Source: Vagococcus fluvialis bH819
GTDB taxonomy: Bacteria; Bacillota; Bacilli; Lactobacillales; Vagococcaceae
Assembly: GCF_900163795.1 (NCBI RefSeq)
Contig: NZ_FWFD01000007.1
Coordinates: 207,119-271,118 of the forward strand
DNA: 64,000 bases
Reading direction: 5' to 3'
This document shows positions 1 through 10,689 of the stretch, in pieces; the first letter of the stretch is position 1, and each line of letters begins with the position of its first letter. Under the pieces are notes generated by a model. That model did not search any database. It saw nothing but the letters and a program-made list of their open reading frames with translations, and had not been told where the DNA came from. Made by a program: the position numbers and the translations under genes.

Positions 1-598
1 TGCTGAAGAAGTAAAAGAAACAGAAACAAAAGAAACAACATTTGAAGAAGAAGCTATTGCTCCAGTTGAAGAAGTTAGGACTGTAACAAATATTGTTGAG
101 CCAGTTCCAGAAGAAAAAATTGAAGAAGTTGTGGAAGAAAAATTAATTGAGGTGAAAAGCCAGCGACATGTGCCGAATAGTATTGGTATAAATGGGATTT
201 TTAGAAATTATTTGCCTATTGGTCGTGGAAATAGTGTCGATGTGGTGGAGTATTATATTGATGGTGGTAATATAATTACAACTGTGGGCTCTTATAATCC
301 TCATGAGAATCAAACAACATATTTTGGTGGCCATAATCCAGGTATTATGGATTATATGGAACAAAATTTATCGGTTGGCTCTACAGTAACCGTAACTGAT
401 AGTAATGGAAACCCATTTGATTATCGAGCAGTTGATTATACGATTGTTGATATATATGGAGAGGGTATCCTAGGTTCGATTGGAATGAGTGCGATTGATT
501 TATATGTCTATGGAAGTAATCAAAGATCATTGGCTATTCAATACTGTTTATCCAATAGTGATTTAATGATTATGTGGTATTTATTGCCATTATTTTAA
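1..598 (+). CDS. C-terminal part of a sortase-like surface protein (5' truncated)
   Basis: The reading frame is open from base 2, so the gene begins outside the window; a GTG at 131 lies inside the frame and need not be the start. The first ~50 residues are Glu/Lys/Val/Thr-rich and low in complexity, like the linker after a LysM or other wall-binding region. The last ~140 residues look like a compact beta domain with a GGHNPG motif and a later IQYC motif. That His and Cys arrangement resembles sortase-like C-terminal domains of exported Lactobacillales proteins, but the Arg of true sortases is not clear. It is followed by an intrinsic terminator shared with yfhO. Function is inferred from motifs only; an inactive sortase fold is equally possible. 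Confidence 0.5.
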   Translation, partial: AEEVKETETKETTFEEEAIAPVEEVRTVTNIVEPVPEEKIEEVVEEKLIEVKSQRHVPNSIGINGIFRNYLPIGRGNSVDVVEYYIDGGNIITTVGSYNPHENQTTYFGGHNPGIMDYMEQNLSVGSTVTVTDSNGNPFDYRAVDYTIVDIYGEGILGSIGMSAIDLYVYGSNQRSLAIQYCLSNSDLMIMWYLLPLF

Positions 599-603
599 AT
601 AAA

Positions 604-657
604 AAATACAGATTGAAGTTGACTTTAACGTCATTTTCAATCTGTATTTTTTTATTT
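604..657. terminator. Bidirectional intrinsic terminator
   Basis: A 14-bp stem (604-617 with 636-649) plus an inner TGAC/GTCA hairpin is followed by a T-run on the plus strand and preceded by an A-run. It serves the partial gene on the left and yfhO, which converges from the right. Confidence 0.8.
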
Positions 658-3258
658 TTTTCGTTTCGAAAGGAAATAATAATAACCACTAAAAGAACCG
701 ATTCCAAGAATAAAGAGCAAGCTACCTGAAATAATGCCAGGTGGTAAGAAAGAAAGTTCAATACTATGTTTTCCTTTTGGTACATTAAAAGTGAGGAAAG
801 CATCTTTAAAATCTTTTGTTTTCACTTTTTTTCCGTCAATTTTAGCAGTCCATCCTTTGTCATAAGGAATGGTTGTCATTAAAACTTGGTCTTCAGGATT
901 TTCAATAGTTGCTTTTGCTTTTCTACCAGATACTTTGAAATCAATCCCATGATTATTAATCTCTTTCATCGCACTTTGGTATTTATTAGTGTCCATTAGA
1001 ACGACAGGAGGATCAATCAAGTCGACATCTTTTGTTCCGTACAATTCTAAGCTAAAACGAAGTGTGGAATCTTTTTCGAAATATCCTAAATTATAATATT
1101 GTCCTGTGATATTTATTTGACTCTTATAACTGGTGCCTTGTGATCGGATAGTAGCGCTTGAACTTTCAATTTGACCAAAATCACTAGGAAATAAACTTAG
1201 ATAAGCTTGATTACCAGCAGGGATGAAAATATCATAGTCGATAGTTTTAGCGATATTAGGTTTAAGTTCTGTGAAAGAAACGCGATTATTCTCTTTATAA
1301 ACAATATTGGTATTTTTGCTATCGACAAGGGTTGGCTTAGAAAAACTGAAATAGGTATCATTATAATTAGACAGCTGATTAATTAAGGCTGTTTGAGCAC
1401 CTAGATTATCATTTTTAGGGAACTTGGTTTTATATAAACTTTGCCCTGTTAAAACACCAAGTGGCATCGCATAATCATTTTCATAAAGTTGATATTTACC
1501 GGCCTTACCAGTTGAGTTAAAGCCAAATTTATTAATCGGTTGATCGCTGATATTATGTTTAATACCAACTAAACTATCCATAAATAAAGTGTTATTTTGA
1601 TATCTTGTATTTAAGCTAGTTCCTCTTGAACGATACCCAAGATCATTCAAGAAAGTCGATGAATGACGATTTCTGATAGAAGAAAACATACTGACACCAC
1701 TAAATCCATAGTTAAAGCTATCATTTGAAGAAATAGGGGCAAGTGATTCTAATCGGTAAAAATCATCCTTATTAGCGTCGTCAGCTTTATCAACTAGCTT
1801 TTTATAGTTGGGATAAGGTTCTGAATAAAGACTTCTTGAAGCGTAATTCCAATCTTTTAAAATGCCATTTAGCATATAAGATGTATTAAGAAATGCTTCA
1901 CCTGATACCATTAATAATAATAAAATTGTTAATTTTTTTCCGGATAATTTTTTTAATTGGAAAAAGATAATGGCTGTTAAGTAGAGTAAGACAAACAAAA
2001 TAGTAACAAGTAGCTGAGTGAGTGACGCAAACTCATAGCTTCCTTTTGGTGCTGTTAATTTTGCTAGGGTAAACAAAATAGGCAGAATAAGAGCGATACT
2101 AACAAGTGCGCCATTATCATCTTTAGAGAACTTCTCCCAGCCATAGCCGGCTAACATTACGACTAAAAACGAGAATAAAAAACTGAATCTAAAAAGAAAC
2201 ATATTAGGTGCATGCATCCCATGCCAAAACAAGTTGAGGGGCTCTAAGTAGAAACTTGCGATTAACAAAATAAACAGTAGACCATAGGCAATTTTATTTT
2301 TTAGGTTAATTTTTTTAGTAACAAAGTAGAACACACAGAACATAAGTGGTAAAAGTCCGACATAGATAAAAGGAATGGAACCATATTTGGTTGTATCGAA
2401 TACACCAACCATATTTTTAATGATGATATCCCAAAATGCAGTTGCTTCTGTTTTTAATTTTGACATTTCTGTTAAAGTTTCACCGTTTGTTTTTAAATCA
2501 AGAAAAGCAGGTAAAATCATAATCATGGAACTAATACCGGCTAGAATTGATGTGATGAAATAAGGCACGATTGCTTTTTTGTATTGTTTTGGTTTTGTTG
2601 CTAACCTAGCAACAAAATAACAAACTGAAAAAATACCAATCATAAAACCAAAGTAAAAATTAGAAATAAATAATAGTAGATAACTAACAAAAAGTAAAAT
2701 TGATTTACCTTTATCCATAACACGATTAATTCCTAAAATGATTAATGGAAGATACATGAAGATATCTAACCACATGATTAATTCAGAATGTGCGGTAATA
2801 AAAGACATAAGTGCATAAGAAATACTGAGCGTTACATGTGACCATTGTGGGATTTTGTAAGTATTTTTAGCGTAGTACCAAAAAGAAAAACCTGCACTCC
2901 CGATTTTAATAAGTGTTAACAGATAAAGAGCATCAGGGATGTTTTCATTTTTAAAAAAGAAAACAATTGGCGTGAAAACACCACCTAAATAATAGGAAAT
3001 TAATGACCAGTAATTTAATCCCAGTGAAGCATTCCACGTATAAAAGATACTCTGATCGCCGTGTAGAACATTATTAAAGCTAGCATGAAAATTTGAAAAT
3101 TGGGAAAAGGCATCACTAGCTAAGACGCTTCGATCACTTCCCCAGTAAATCCCGATACTGAGATAAACAAACATCATAATGAGAAACGGAATAGCAAAAG
3201 CTGCTAGCCCATATTTTCCTTCTCGTTTAAAATAATTTTTTATTTGATTAAAATTCAA
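652..3258 (-). CDS. yfhO: YfhO-family polytopic membrane protein
   Basis: An 868-residue protein. The N-terminal ~470 residues hold about a dozen hydrophobic segments, then comes a large extracytoplasmic domain (~480-830), one last membrane helix and a basic tail (LSKRKK). This is the layout of the YfhO family (GT-C-like fold). In Bacillus subtilis YfhO works with CsbB to glycosylate lipoteichoic acid on the outer face of the membrane, so a role in glycosylating surface polymers is likely here, though no csbB-like partner lies beside it. The start is TTG at 3258, with a GGAGG ribosome site about nine bases upstream. It stands alone, divergent from kup. Confidence 0.85.
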   Translation of the reverse strand: MNFNQIKNYFKREGKYGLAAFAIPFLIMMFVYLSIGIYWGSDRSVLASDAFSQFSNFHASFNNVLHGDQSIFYTWNASLGLNYWSLISYYLGGVFTPIVFFFKNENIPDALYLLTLIKIGSAGFSFWYYAKNTYKIPQWSHVTLSISYALMSFITAHSELIMWLDIFMYLPLIILGINRVMDKGKSILLFVSYLLLFISNFYFGFMIGIFSVCYFVARLATKPKQYKKAIVPYFITSILAGISSMIMILPAFLDLKTNGETLTEMSKLKTEATAFWDIIIKNMVGVFDTTKYGSIPFIYVGLLPLMFCVFYFVTKKINLKNKIAYGLLFILLIASFYLEPLNLFWHGMHAPNMFLFRFSFLFSFLVVMLAGYGWEKFSKDDNGALVSIALILPILFTLAKLTAPKGSYEFASLTQLLVTILFVLLYLTAIIFFQLKKLSGKKLTILLLLMVSGEAFLNTSYMLNGILKDWNYASRSLYSEPYPNYKKLVDKADDANKDDFYRLESLAPISSNDSFNYGFSGVSMFSSIRNRHSSTFLNDLGYRSRGTSLNTRYQNNTLFMDSLVGIKHNISDQPINKFGFNSTGKAGKYQLYENDYAMPLGVLTGQSLYKTKFPKNDNLGAQTALINQLSNYNDTYFSFSKPTLVDSKNTNIVYKENNRVSFTELKPNIAKTIDYDIFIPAGNQAYLSLFPSDFGQIESSSATIRSQGTSYKSQINITGQYYNLGYFEKDSTLRFSLELYGTKDVDLIDPPVVLMDTNKYQSAMKEINNHGIDFKVSGRKAKATIENPEDQVLMTTIPYDKGWTAKIDGKKVKTKDFKDAFLTFNVPKGKHSIELSFLPPGIISGSLLFILGIGSFSGYYYFLSKRKK

Positions 3259-3613
3259 TTGAGTATTCCTCCAATTTGTGGTGAATTAACTTCTCCATTT
3301 TAGCATATTTGAAAAGAATATTGTTTTACATAATTATTTCCATTTATTTCATTTTTTATAAAGGATGACTCATCAGATAAAATATTAAAAAAAATAGATA
3401 GTAATTGAAAAAATAAAATGAAAATAGGTCAGTAATTTAAACTGATTATCTGTATATATGGTAGGGATAAGAGTAAAAATAACAATTGTTTTTAAGTTGT
3501 TTAAAATAATGAAAAAAAGTGATTGACTTTTAAAGGAAAGAGCATATAATTCATCTTGTTTATATTTTTTAAGAAAAAGTAAAATGTTTTGTTGAAAGTG
3601 AGGAATAGAAGAA
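3259..3613. promoter_or_regulatory. Divergent intergenic region with the kup promoter
   Basis: The 355-bp AT-rich gap separates yfhO (minus) from kup (plus). A near-consensus sigma-A promoter for kup lies at 3523-3550: TTGACT, 16-bp spacer, TATAAT. The remaining ~60 bases form the kup leader. I could not recognise a ydaO-type c-di-AMP riboswitch, sometimes found before potassium transporters; the leader after the promoter is too short for one. Confidence 0.75.
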
Positions 3614-5644
3614 GTGAGTCAGAAGTTGACCCGGGAAAATATTGATACCTTTAAAGTAGGTGGAGCCTTAATTGCTATGGGAGTTGTTTACGGAGATATC
3701 GGAACAAGTCCTTTATATGTAATGAAGGCTATTATTGAAGGTAATGGTGGTTTAGCCAATGTTTCTACAGATTTTATTTTAGGATCTGTATCATTGATAT
3801 TTTGGACGTTAACCTTATTAACAAGTGTTAAATATGTCATGATTGCTTTAAATGCAGATAATCATGGTGAGGGTGGTATATTTTCGCTCTACACATTAGT
3901 TAAAAAATCTGGAAAATATTTGTTGTTTCCAGCTATGATTGGTGGCGCTACCTTATTAGCGGATGGTGTTTTAACACCAGCTGTTACGGTAACGACTGCT
4001 ATTGAAGGTTTACGTGGTATTCCAACGTTTTATGATGCGTTTGGAGATAATCAGCATGTTATTGTTGTGATAACGATGATTATCATTTTTGGGTTATTTA
4101 TGATTCAACGCCTAGGGACACAAAAAGTTGGAACAGCGTTTGGCCCTATTATGTTAGGGTGGTTTACTTTCTTGGCAGTTATGGGAATTATTAATTTTGC
4201 TGGCAACTTAAGTGTTTTAAGAGCACTTAATCCTTATTATGCTTTTCATCTATTATTATCAGATGAAAATAAGGCAGGTATTTTTATCTTAGGTAGCGTA
4301 TTCTTAGCAACAACTGGAGCTGAAGCTTTATATTCTGACTTAGGTCATGCAGGGCGTAAAAATATTCGTGTTAGTTGGCCGTATATTAAAATCTGCTTAA
4401 CTTTGAATTATTTTGGTCAAGCTGCTTGGTTGATAAGTGTAAAAGACAATCCAGTTTATCAAGACATGAAATTATTAAATCCATTTTTTAGAATGATGCC
4501 ACAATCGATGGCTGTTGTAGGGGTACTTTTTGCTACATTAGCTGCAATTATTGCTTCTCAATCCCTAATTTCTGGTTCTTATACATTAGTATCAGAAGCA
4601 ATAAAATTAAGATTGTTACCAAGAATGAAGATTATTTATCCAACAGATCAAAAAGGTCAATTGTATATTCCAGCTGTGAATACATTGTTGATGATCGGTT
4701 GCTTAATGATTGTTTTAACATTTAGAACATCGGCAAAAATGGAGTCAGCCTACGGGTTAGCTATTACTATTACAATGTTAATGACAACATTTTTATTGTT
4801 ATTCTATTTGTTGCAACAAGGGATTCCCAAAGTACTTGCCTATGTGACCTTTACTTTTTTTGCTTTGATTGAGAGCATTTTCTTTATATCCAGTGCGACT
4901 AAATTCTTACATGGTGGTTATGTAGCAGTTTTAATGGCAGTAATTATTCTTTGTATCATGTTGATTTGGCACCGAGGTAACGTTATTACAGAGCGTGAAT
5001 CTGATCGTGTCTCCTTGTGTGATTATACAGAACAATTGAAGGAACTTAGTCAGGATCCGAGTTTACCTCAATACCAAACTAATATTGTCTTTTTAACAAC
5101 CAAAATTAAAGGGCATCAAGTAGGGCGAGAAATTGTGTATTCAATTCTAGATAAACGTCCTAAGAAAGCTAAAGTATATTGGTTTGTAAATGTTTTTGTC
5201 ACAGATGAACCTTATACTAATGAATATTATGTAGACATGATGGGGACAGATTATATCGTTAACGTTCAGCTTAGACTTGGTTTTAGAATGAATCAGGAAG
5301 TAAATGTTTACTTGCGTCAAATAGTGAGTGACTTAATGAAAGAAGGCAAATTGCCGAAACAACCACAAAAATACTCAATTATTAAAGATCGTGAAGTGGG
5401 AGATTTTGCCTTTGTATTAATCAGAGAAGAATTAACTCGTGTAACATCATTAAGTGCCATAGATACCCTTGTTATGCAACTTAAGTTAGGTATTAAGAAG
5501 ATAGCTTTTGATCCAGCAAGATGGTTCGGATTAGAGTATAGTGATGTGATCGTCGAGCATGTCCCTCTAGTCATAGGAAATAAAAAACATGTTACTGGTT
5601 TAAAACAAGTTCAAGTTGATGATTTTGATGAAGATGATGATTAA
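3614..5644 (+). CDS. kup: KUP-family potassium transporter
   Basis: A 676-residue potassium uptake permease, a proton-coupled symporter of the KUP/HAK/KT family. The family signature GVVYGDIGTSPLY is at about residues 18-30. Roughly twelve membrane helices fill residues 15-460, followed by a soluble cytoplasmic domain of ~200 residues that ends in an acidic tail (DDFDEDDD). In lactic acid bacteria such proteins import potassium at low external concentration and can be inhibited by c-di-AMP; I infer, but cannot see, the same control here. GTG start at 3614 with an AGGAA site upstream. Monocistronic: own promoter, and a palindromic repeat plus a terminator follow it. Confidence 0.93.
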   Translation: MSQKLTRENIDTFKVGGALIAMGVVYGDIGTSPLYVMKAIIEGNGGLANVSTDFILGSVSLIFWTLTLLTSVKYVMIALNADNHGEGGIFSLYTLVKKSGKYLLFPAMIGGATLLADGVLTPAVTVTTAIEGLRGIPTFYDAFGDNQHVIVVITMIIIFGLFMIQRLGTQKVGTAFGPIMLGWFTFLAVMGIINFAGNLSVLRALNPYYAFHLLLSDENKAGIFILGSVFLATTGAEALYSDLGHAGRKNIRVSWPYIKICLTLNYFGQAAWLISVKDNPVYQDMKLLNPFFRMMPQSMAVVGVLFATLAAIIASQSLISGSYTLVSEAIKLRLLPRMKIIYPTDQKGQLYIPAVNTLLMIGCLMIVLTFRTSAKMESAYGLAITITMLMTTFLLLFYLLQQGIPKVLAYVTFTFFALIESIFFISSATKFLHGGYVAVLMAVIILCIMLIWHRGNVITERESDRVSLCDYTEQLKELSQDPSLPQYQTNIVFLTTKIKGHQVGREIVYSILDKRPKKAKVYWFVNVFVTDEPYTNEYYVDMMGTDYIVNVQLRLGFRMNQEVNVYLRQIVSDLMKEGKLPKQPQKYSIIKDREVGDFAFVLIREELTRVTSLSAIDTLVMQLKLGIKKIAFDPARWFGLEYSDVIVEHVPLVIGNKKHVTGLKQVQVDDFDEDDD

Positions 5645-5646
5645 TT

Positions 5647-5758
5647 AGAGTGAATAAAAAATCGTTTTGCCCCAAGCAACTGGAAAAATATCAAACAATC
5701 CATTTTTAGGATTGATTGTTATTCCTGAAGTTACTAAAGGGGCAGATTTTTTATTCCG
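5647..5758 (+). repeat. Palindromic intergenic repeat, copy R1
   Basis: It starts six bases after the kup stop codon region. Its ends pair over 12 bp (5652-5663 with 5745-5756), followed by TGCCCC/GGGGCA (5668-5673 with 5739-5744). The interior, CCAAGCAACTGGAA through TGAAGTT, matches the repeats at 21.6 and 32.8 kb. The unit would fold into one long stem-loop in RNA or single-stranded DNA. Confidence 0.75.
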
Positions 5759-5799
5759 GACTACAACAGAGTGGAAATTTTTTTCTTTAAATATTTAGA

Positions 5800-5848
5800 A
5801 ATAGAAACTAACTATTACTTTTTTGATGGTTAGTTCCTATTTTTTTTG
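5800..5848 (+). terminator. Intrinsic terminator after kup
   Basis: A 13-base stem with one mismatch (5800-5812 with 5829-5841) around a 16-nt loop, followed by a run of eight T. Confidence 0.75.
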
Positions 5849-5972
5849 AGCCATAGACCATAATGAATATTAGTAAAAAAGAATTTATAAACCATTTCCT
5901 CCTTAAGCCCCTTTTTATTTCCTCTCGTATCATGTAGGATAGAACAGATAAAGAAAGTAAAGGATGATTGAA

Positions 5973-6500
5973 GTGTCAAAAATTAGAGGTTTTGAGAAAG
6001 TATCAACATTTAAAGAAATTAATTTACCTAATCGTGCCACAAAACATGCTGCTGGTTATGATTTTGAAGCTGCTGAGGAAGTGGTAATCCCTTCAATTTG
6101 GAAATCAGGAATAGCAACAGCTTTAAAAGCTGCTTTTAGTAAAGAAGAGCTATTTATGGATGAAAAAGTATTAAAACAAGTTAAACCAGTTTTAGTTTCG
6201 ACAGGGATTAAAGCTTATATGGGAAAAGAAGAATTTCTGCAATTATGTAATCGTTCAAGCAATCCTTTAAAAAATTATTTGTTATTAGGTAATGGTGTAG
6301 GTATTATCGATAGTGATTACTATGATAATGAAGCTAATGAAGGACATATTATGTTTCAGTTTTTAAATTTCGGTTTAAAAGATTTAACGATTAAAAAGGG
6401 AGAACGCATAGGTCAAGGAATTTTCTTGCCGTTTTTAAAAGCAGATAATGATCATTCTGAGATGGATAGAACAGGTGGTTTTGGTTCATCGGGTAAATAA
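5973..6500 (+). CDS. dut: dUTP diphosphatase (dUTPase)
   Basis: Hydrolyses dUTP to dUMP and pyrophosphate, keeping uracil out of DNA and feeding thymidylate synthesis. All trimeric dUTPase motifs can be read: AGYDFEA (motif 1), NRSSNPLK (motif 2), GNGVGIIDSDYYD (motif 3, with the catalytic Asp), GERIGQGIF (motif 4) and the glycine-rich RTGGFGSSGK tail (motif 5) that closes over the nucleotide. An insertion of ~45 residues between motifs 1 and 2 is typical of the longer Lactobacillales form. An ATG at 5964 is in frame but lies on top of the AAAGGA ribosome site, so GTG 5973, eight bases after it, is the better start. Confidence 0.9.
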   Translation: MSKIRGFEKVSTFKEINLPNRATKHAAGYDFEAAEEVVIPSIWKSGIATALKAAFSKEELFMDEKVLKQVKPVLVSTGIKAYMGKEEFLQLCNRSSNPLKNYLLLGNGVGIIDSDYYDNEANEGHIMFQFLNFGLKDLTIKKGERIGQGIFLPFLKADNDHSEMDRTGGFGSSGK

Positions 6501-6517
6501 AAGAAAAGTTCTTAAAA

Positions 6518-6547
6518 AAGTCATCCTTTTTTTTAAAGGATGACTTA
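6518..6547. terminator. Inverted repeat after dut, probable terminator
   Basis: A 12-bp perfect stem (AAGTCATCCTTT with AAAGGATGACTT) with a five-base T loop. The uridine tract would lie on the minus-strand transcript (an A-run precedes the stem on plus), so its efficiency as a terminator for dut is doubtful. Confidence 0.5.
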
Positions 6548-6626
6548 ATTGTATGCTAGAATGTGAGTAGACTTGTTAATAAACAAGATTAATCCATAAA
6601 GATAAATAACACAGATGGGGGATATT

Positions 6627-8000
6627 ATGGTGGCGAAAAAAAAGAAAAATGAATTTGTTTGTCAAGAATGTGGTTATGTTTCGCCAAAATATTTAGGGCG
6701 CTGTCCTAACTGTGGTAATTGGAACTCATTAGTAGAAGAAATTGTTCAAGAAAAACCAACACGCCATAGTCGTGTTAGCTTGTCGGGAACAACAACTAAA
6801 CCAGAAAGATTAGATGCTGTTGTTTTCCAAAAAGAGCAGCGTGTTAAAACGGAATTAGAAGAATTAAACCGAGTATTAGGCGGTGGTGTTGTTCCAGGGT
6901 CAATGGTTTTGATTGGTGGCGATCCGGGTATTGGAAAGTCGACGCTATTATTACAAGTATCTCAGCAACTTAGTAAATTAGATGATAATGTCTTATATGT
7001 TTCTGGTGAAGAGAGCGCACAACAAATTAAGATGCGTGGAGAAAGATTAAGTGCGACAGATAATCATTTTTACGTTTATGGTGAAACGGACATGGGGTTG
7101 ATCAGACAAACGATTGAACAGTTAAAGCCGAATTATGTGGTGATTGATTCTATTCAAACAATGATTCACCCAGAGATTGCTAGCGCTGCTGGTAGTGTTA
7201 GTCAGGTAAGAGAAACGACAGCAGAGTTAATGCAGATTGCTAAAACAAATCAGATTACTATTTTTATTGTTGGACATGTTACTAAAGAAGGGTCTCTTGC
7301 AGGACCAAGAATGTTAGAGCATATGGTTGATACAGTTCTTTATTTCGAAGGGGAAAGACACCATACCTTTAGAATTTTAAGAGCAGTGAAAAATCGCTTT
7401 GGTTCAACAAATGAAATTGGGATATTTGAGATGAAACAAGAAGGTTTGGTTGAAGTAAGTAATCCATCGGAAGCTTTTCTAGAAGAAAGATTAGCAGATG
7501 CGACAGGTTCTGCGATTGTTTGTTCTATGGAAGGAACCCGACCGATTTTAGCAGAGGTCCAAGCGTTAATTACACCGTCAGTTTTCGGAAACGCTCAACG
7601 AACAGCAGCTGGTTTAGATCGACATCGCGTCTCTTTGATTATGGCAGTCTTAGAAAAAAGAGCAGGCTTAATGTTACAAAATCAAGATGCGTATTTAAAA
7701 GCAGCTGGTGGTGTTAAGTTAGACGAACCTGCGATAGATTTAGCAATTGCAGTGAGTATTGCTTCAAGTTATAAAGACAAAGGAACCTCTCCCTATGAGT
7801 GCTTTATTGGTGAAATTGGTTTGACAGGCGAAGTCAGACGAGTGAACCGAATGGATCAACGCGTATCAGAAGCTAAAAAACTTGGCTTTAAAAAAATATA
7901 TGTTCCTAAGAATAATTTGCAAGGTTGGAAAGCACCAAAAGGAATTGAGATTATCGGTGTATCAACTGTTTCAGAAACATTAAGGCAAGTGTTCAAGTAG
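6627..8000 (+). CDS. radA: DNA repair protein RadA (Sms)
   Basis: A hexameric DnaB-like helicase that promotes branch migration during homologous recombination and natural transformation. The order of parts is classic: an N-terminal four-cysteine zinc finger (CQECGY...CPNC), a RecA-like ATPase with Walker [11 protein letters not shown], the RadA-specific KNRFG motif, and a C-terminal Lon-protease-like domain lacking a protease serine. An upstream ATG at 6615 overlaps the GGGGGA ribosome site itself, so ATG 6627 (MVAKKKK) is the likely start, giving 457 residues. The PIN/TRAM gene follows after 18 bp, so the two are probably cotranscribed, as in many Firmicutes. Confidence 0.95.
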   Translation: MVAKKKKNEFVCQECGYVSPKYLGRCPNCGNWNSLVEEIVQEKPTRHSRVSLSGTTTKPERLDAVVFQKEQRVKTELEELNRVLGGGVVPGSMVLIGGDPGIGKSTLLLQVSQQLSKLDDNVLYVSGEESAQQIKMRGERLSATDNHFYVYGETDMGLIRQTIEQLKPNYVVIDSIQTMIHPEIASAAGSVSQVRETTAELMQIAKTNQITIFIVGHVTKEGSLAGPRMLEHMVDTVLYFEGERHHTFRILRAVKNRFGSTNEIGIFEMKQEGLVEVSNPSEAFLEERLADATGSAIVCSMEGTRPILAEVQALITPSVFGNAQRTAAGLDRHRVSLIMAVLEKRAGLMLQNQDAYLKAAGGVKLDEPAIDLAIAVSIASSYKDKGTSPYECFIGEIGLTGEVRRVNRMDQRVSEAKKLGFKKIYVPKNNLQGWKAPKGIEIIGVSTVSETLRQVFK

Positions 8001-8018
8001 GAAAGGAGGAAAAGAAAG

Positions 8019-9134
8019 ATGCAAAAAAAGATATTTTATGTCGTAATGGCAGTCATTGGTTTCAGTCTAGGAATGACGATTGTGCCATCTGTCTGGGTAT
8101 TATTTGATTTAGAATTTAATCAGTGGTTAAACAATGGTGTAACGAATGGCTTGATTGGTGCAATTATTTTTATTATTATTTCTATGTTTACCTTTCGTTA
8201 TGTGGGTCGAGCTCTTAAAAAAGCTGAAAAATTTATTAGTGAACAAAGCTTACAAGATTTAGTTTTCGGAAGTTTAGGGGTAATCATTGGGTTATTATTA
8301 GGCGCACTGGTGTCTATTCCTCTGTATTCTCTAAAAATTGCTTTTTTACATATTTTATTACCAACTTTAATCATGTTAATTCTAGGATATTTTGGTTTTA
8401 GAGTTGGGACAACAAAGACAGATGAATGGCGTAAATTATTTGCACCAAAACCTAAAAAAGGTTCAGAGGATATTTTAGAAAGAAAAGTAACAGATAATTT
8501 CAATAAATATAAAATATTAGACACAAGTGTGATTATCGATGGCCGAATTTATGATGTAGCCAAAACTGGGTTCATTGAAGGAACGCTACTTATTCCAAAT
8601 TTTGTATTATATGAGCTTCAATACATTGCTGATTCTGGGGATAGTTTAAAACGAGTACGTGGTCGTCGTGGTTTAGATATTTTAAATGCACTTCAAAAAG
8701 AAGATGGTATTTCTGTAGAAATGTATGAAGGAGATTTTGACGATATTCAAGAAGTTGATAGTAAGTTAATAAAATTAGCTAAACAATTGGATGGTATCGT
8801 AGTAACAAATGATTACAACTTAAATAAAGTGAGTGAGTTTCAAAATGTTCCGGTTTTTAATATTAATGCTTTGGCTAATGCTATTAAACCAGTTGTTATT
8901 CCAGGAGAAACAATGGATGTTTTAGTGATGAAAGATGGGACTGAAAGACAGCAGGGGGTAGCCTATCTAGATGATGGAACAATGGTGGTTGTTGAAGATG
9001 GTAAACACTTTATGCACCAAAGGATTAACGTTATCGTAACTAGTGCCCTCCAAACAGCAGCAGGTAGAATGATTTTTGCAAAACCGTCTCATTCTCAAAC
9101 AACAATAAATAATGAAACAAAAGGCAATAACTAA
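8019..9134 (+). CDS. PIN/TRAM-domain membrane protein (YacL family)
   Basis: A 371-residue protein with four N-terminal membrane segments (~5-125), a PIN-type nuclease domain (~165-285; acidic residues in ILDTSVIIDG and VVTNDYNLN) and a C-terminal TRAM-like beta domain (~290-350). The YacL family sits beside radA/disA in many Firmicutes; its biochemical role is unsettled, but the PIN acidic residues are kept, so RNase activity is plausible. A strong ribosome site (GGAGG) precedes ATG 8019. It is followed, 89 bp on, by gltX. Confidence 0.85.
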   Translation: MQKKIFYVVMAVIGFSLGMTIVPSVWVLFDLEFNQWLNNGVTNGLIGAIIFIIISMFTFRYVGRALKKAEKFISEQSLQDLVFGSLGVIIGLLLGALVSIPLYSLKIAFLHILLPTLIMLILGYFGFRVGTTKTDEWRKLFAPKPKKGSEDILERKVTDNFNKYKILDTSVIIDGRIYDVAKTGFIEGTLLIPNFVLYELQYIADSGDSLKRVRGRRGLDILNALQKEDGISVEMYEGDFDDIQEVDSKLIKLAKQLDGIVVTNDYNLNKVSEFQNVPVFNINALANAIKPVVIPGETMDVLVMKDGTERQQGVAYLDDGTMVVVEDGKHFMHQRINVIVTSALQTAAGRMIFAKPSHSQTTINNETKGNN

Positions 9135-9223
9135 TGGATTGTACCTTTACTAATTGACCAAATGAGGGTAAAATTTGGGTATAGTAGAAAAGTACTGAAA
9201 TAGATGATAAGGAAGGTAATTTC

Positions 9224-10687
9224 ATGACAAAAAAAGTACGTGTGAGATACGCACCAAGCCCAACAGGACATTTACACATCGGTAATGCCAGAACAGCATT
9301 ATTCAATTATTTATATGCAAGACACCATGATGGTGATTTCGTTATTCGTATCGAGGATACAGATCAAAAACGTAACATTGAAGGCGGCGAAAAAAGCCAA
9401 TTAGATAACTTAGCATGGTTAAACATTGATTGGGATGAATCACCAGAAAAGCCTGGTAAATATGGACCTTATCGTCAATCAGAGAGAGCAGATATTTATT
9501 TACCGTTAATCGATCAATTATTAGCAAGTAATCTAGCCTATAAATGTTACTGTACAGAAGAAGAACTAGAAACAGAGCGTGAATCTCAAAAAGCACGTGG
9601 TGAAATTCCTCGTTACAACGGGAAATGTGCTAGTTTATCAGTTGAAGAGCAAATGACAAAAGAGGCAGAAGGTATTACACCTGTTGTAAGATTCCGTGTA
9701 CCTAAAAATAAATCATACAGTTTTGATGACATGGTAAAAGGACATATTACATTTGAATCTGACAGTGTGGGTGGCGACTTTGTTATCTTGAAACGCGACG
9801 GTATGCCAACATACAACTTCGCTGTAGCTGTGGATGATTATATGATGAAAATTTCTCATGTATTACGTGGGGATGATCATATTGCTAATACACCTAAACA
9901 ATTAATGATTTATGAAGCCTTTGGATGGGAAGCACCAGAATTTGGTCACATGACTTTAATTATTAACAGTGAAACAGGTAAAAAACTAAGTAAACGTGAT
10001 GAAACAATATTACAATTTATCGAACAATATCGTGATTTGGGTTACTTGCCAGAAGCAATGTTTAACTTTATCAGTTTATTAGGTTGGTCACCAGTTGGGG
10101 AAGAAGAAATTTTCTCACAAGAAGAATTTATCAAAATGTTTGACGAAGCTCGTTTAGGTAAATCACCTGCAGCCTTTGATAATAAAAAACTTGAGTGGAT
10201 CAGCAATCAATACATGAAAAAATTAGACCGTGCTGATGTTGCTAAAATGGCTTTACCATACTTAGTGGAAGCTAAATTAGTAGAAGAAAATCCAACAGCT
10301 GAAAAATTAGCATGGGTAGAAGAATTAGTTTCTTTATACCAACCACAAATGAGCTACGCAGCTGAAATCGTTGAGTTGTCCTCTTTATTCTTTAATGAGA
10401 CATTAACGTTGGATGAAGAAGCTAAAGAAGTCTTAGCTGGAGAAACAGTACCTCAAGTATTAGAAGCTTTTTCTAAAGAAATAGCAGAATTAGATCAATT
10501 TGATGCAGTAAGTATCAAAGCATCAATCAAAGCGGTTCAAAAAGAAACAGGTGTCAAAGGTAAAAATTTATTTATGCCAATTCGTGTCGCTGTCAGTGGT
10601 CAAATGCATGGACCTGAATTAGCTGAAACAATTATGCTTTTAGGTAAAGAAAAAGTTTTAGATCATATTAAACAATCAAGTAAATAA
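9224..10687 (+). CDS. gltX: Glutamate-tRNA ligase
   Basis: Charges tRNA-Glu, and probably tRNA-Gln, with glutamate, as in most Gram-positives where GatCAB then amidates Glu-tRNA-Gln. It is a class I synthetase of 487 residues. The HIGH signature appears as HLHIG at residues 16-20 and the KMSKS signature as KLSKR near residue 250. The C-terminal ~150 residues form the helical anticodon-binding domain. ATG 9224 has a GGAAGG ribosome site. The gltX-cysS order matches Bacillus and enterococci, although the cysE gene found between them in Bacillus is absent here. Confidence 0.96.
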   Translation: MTKKVRVRYAPSPTGHLHIGNARTALFNYLYARHHDGDFVIRIEDTDQKRNIEGGEKSQLDNLAWLNIDWDESPEKPGKYGPYRQSERADIYLPLIDQLLASNLAYKCYCTEEELETERESQKARGEIPRYNGKCASLSVEEQMTKEAEGITPVVRFRVPKNKSYSFDDMVKGHITFESDSVGGDFVILKRDGMPTYNFAVAVDDYMMKISHVLRGDDHIANTPKQLMIYEAFGWEAPEFGHMTLIINSETGKKLSKRDETILQFIEQYRDLGYLPEAMFNFISLLGWSPVGEEEIFSQEEFIKMFDEARLGKSPAAFDNKKLEWISNQYMKKLDRADVAKMALPYLVEAKLVEENPTAEKLAWVEELVSLYQPQMSYAAEIVELSSLFFNETLTLDEEAKEVLAGETVPQVLEAFSKEIAELDQFDAVSIKASIKAVQKETGVKGKNLFMPIRVAVSGQMHGPELAETIMLLGKEKVLDHIKQSSK

Positions 10688-10689
10688 AT

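Noticed and set aside
3259..3613. c-di-AMP (ydaO) riboswitch before kup
   Set aside because: The promoter lies too close to the gene for a ~150-nt aptamer and no matching sequence is visible.
8198..8524. 108-codon minus-strand frame opposite the PIN/TRAM gene
   Set aside because: No family features and fully inside a clear gene.
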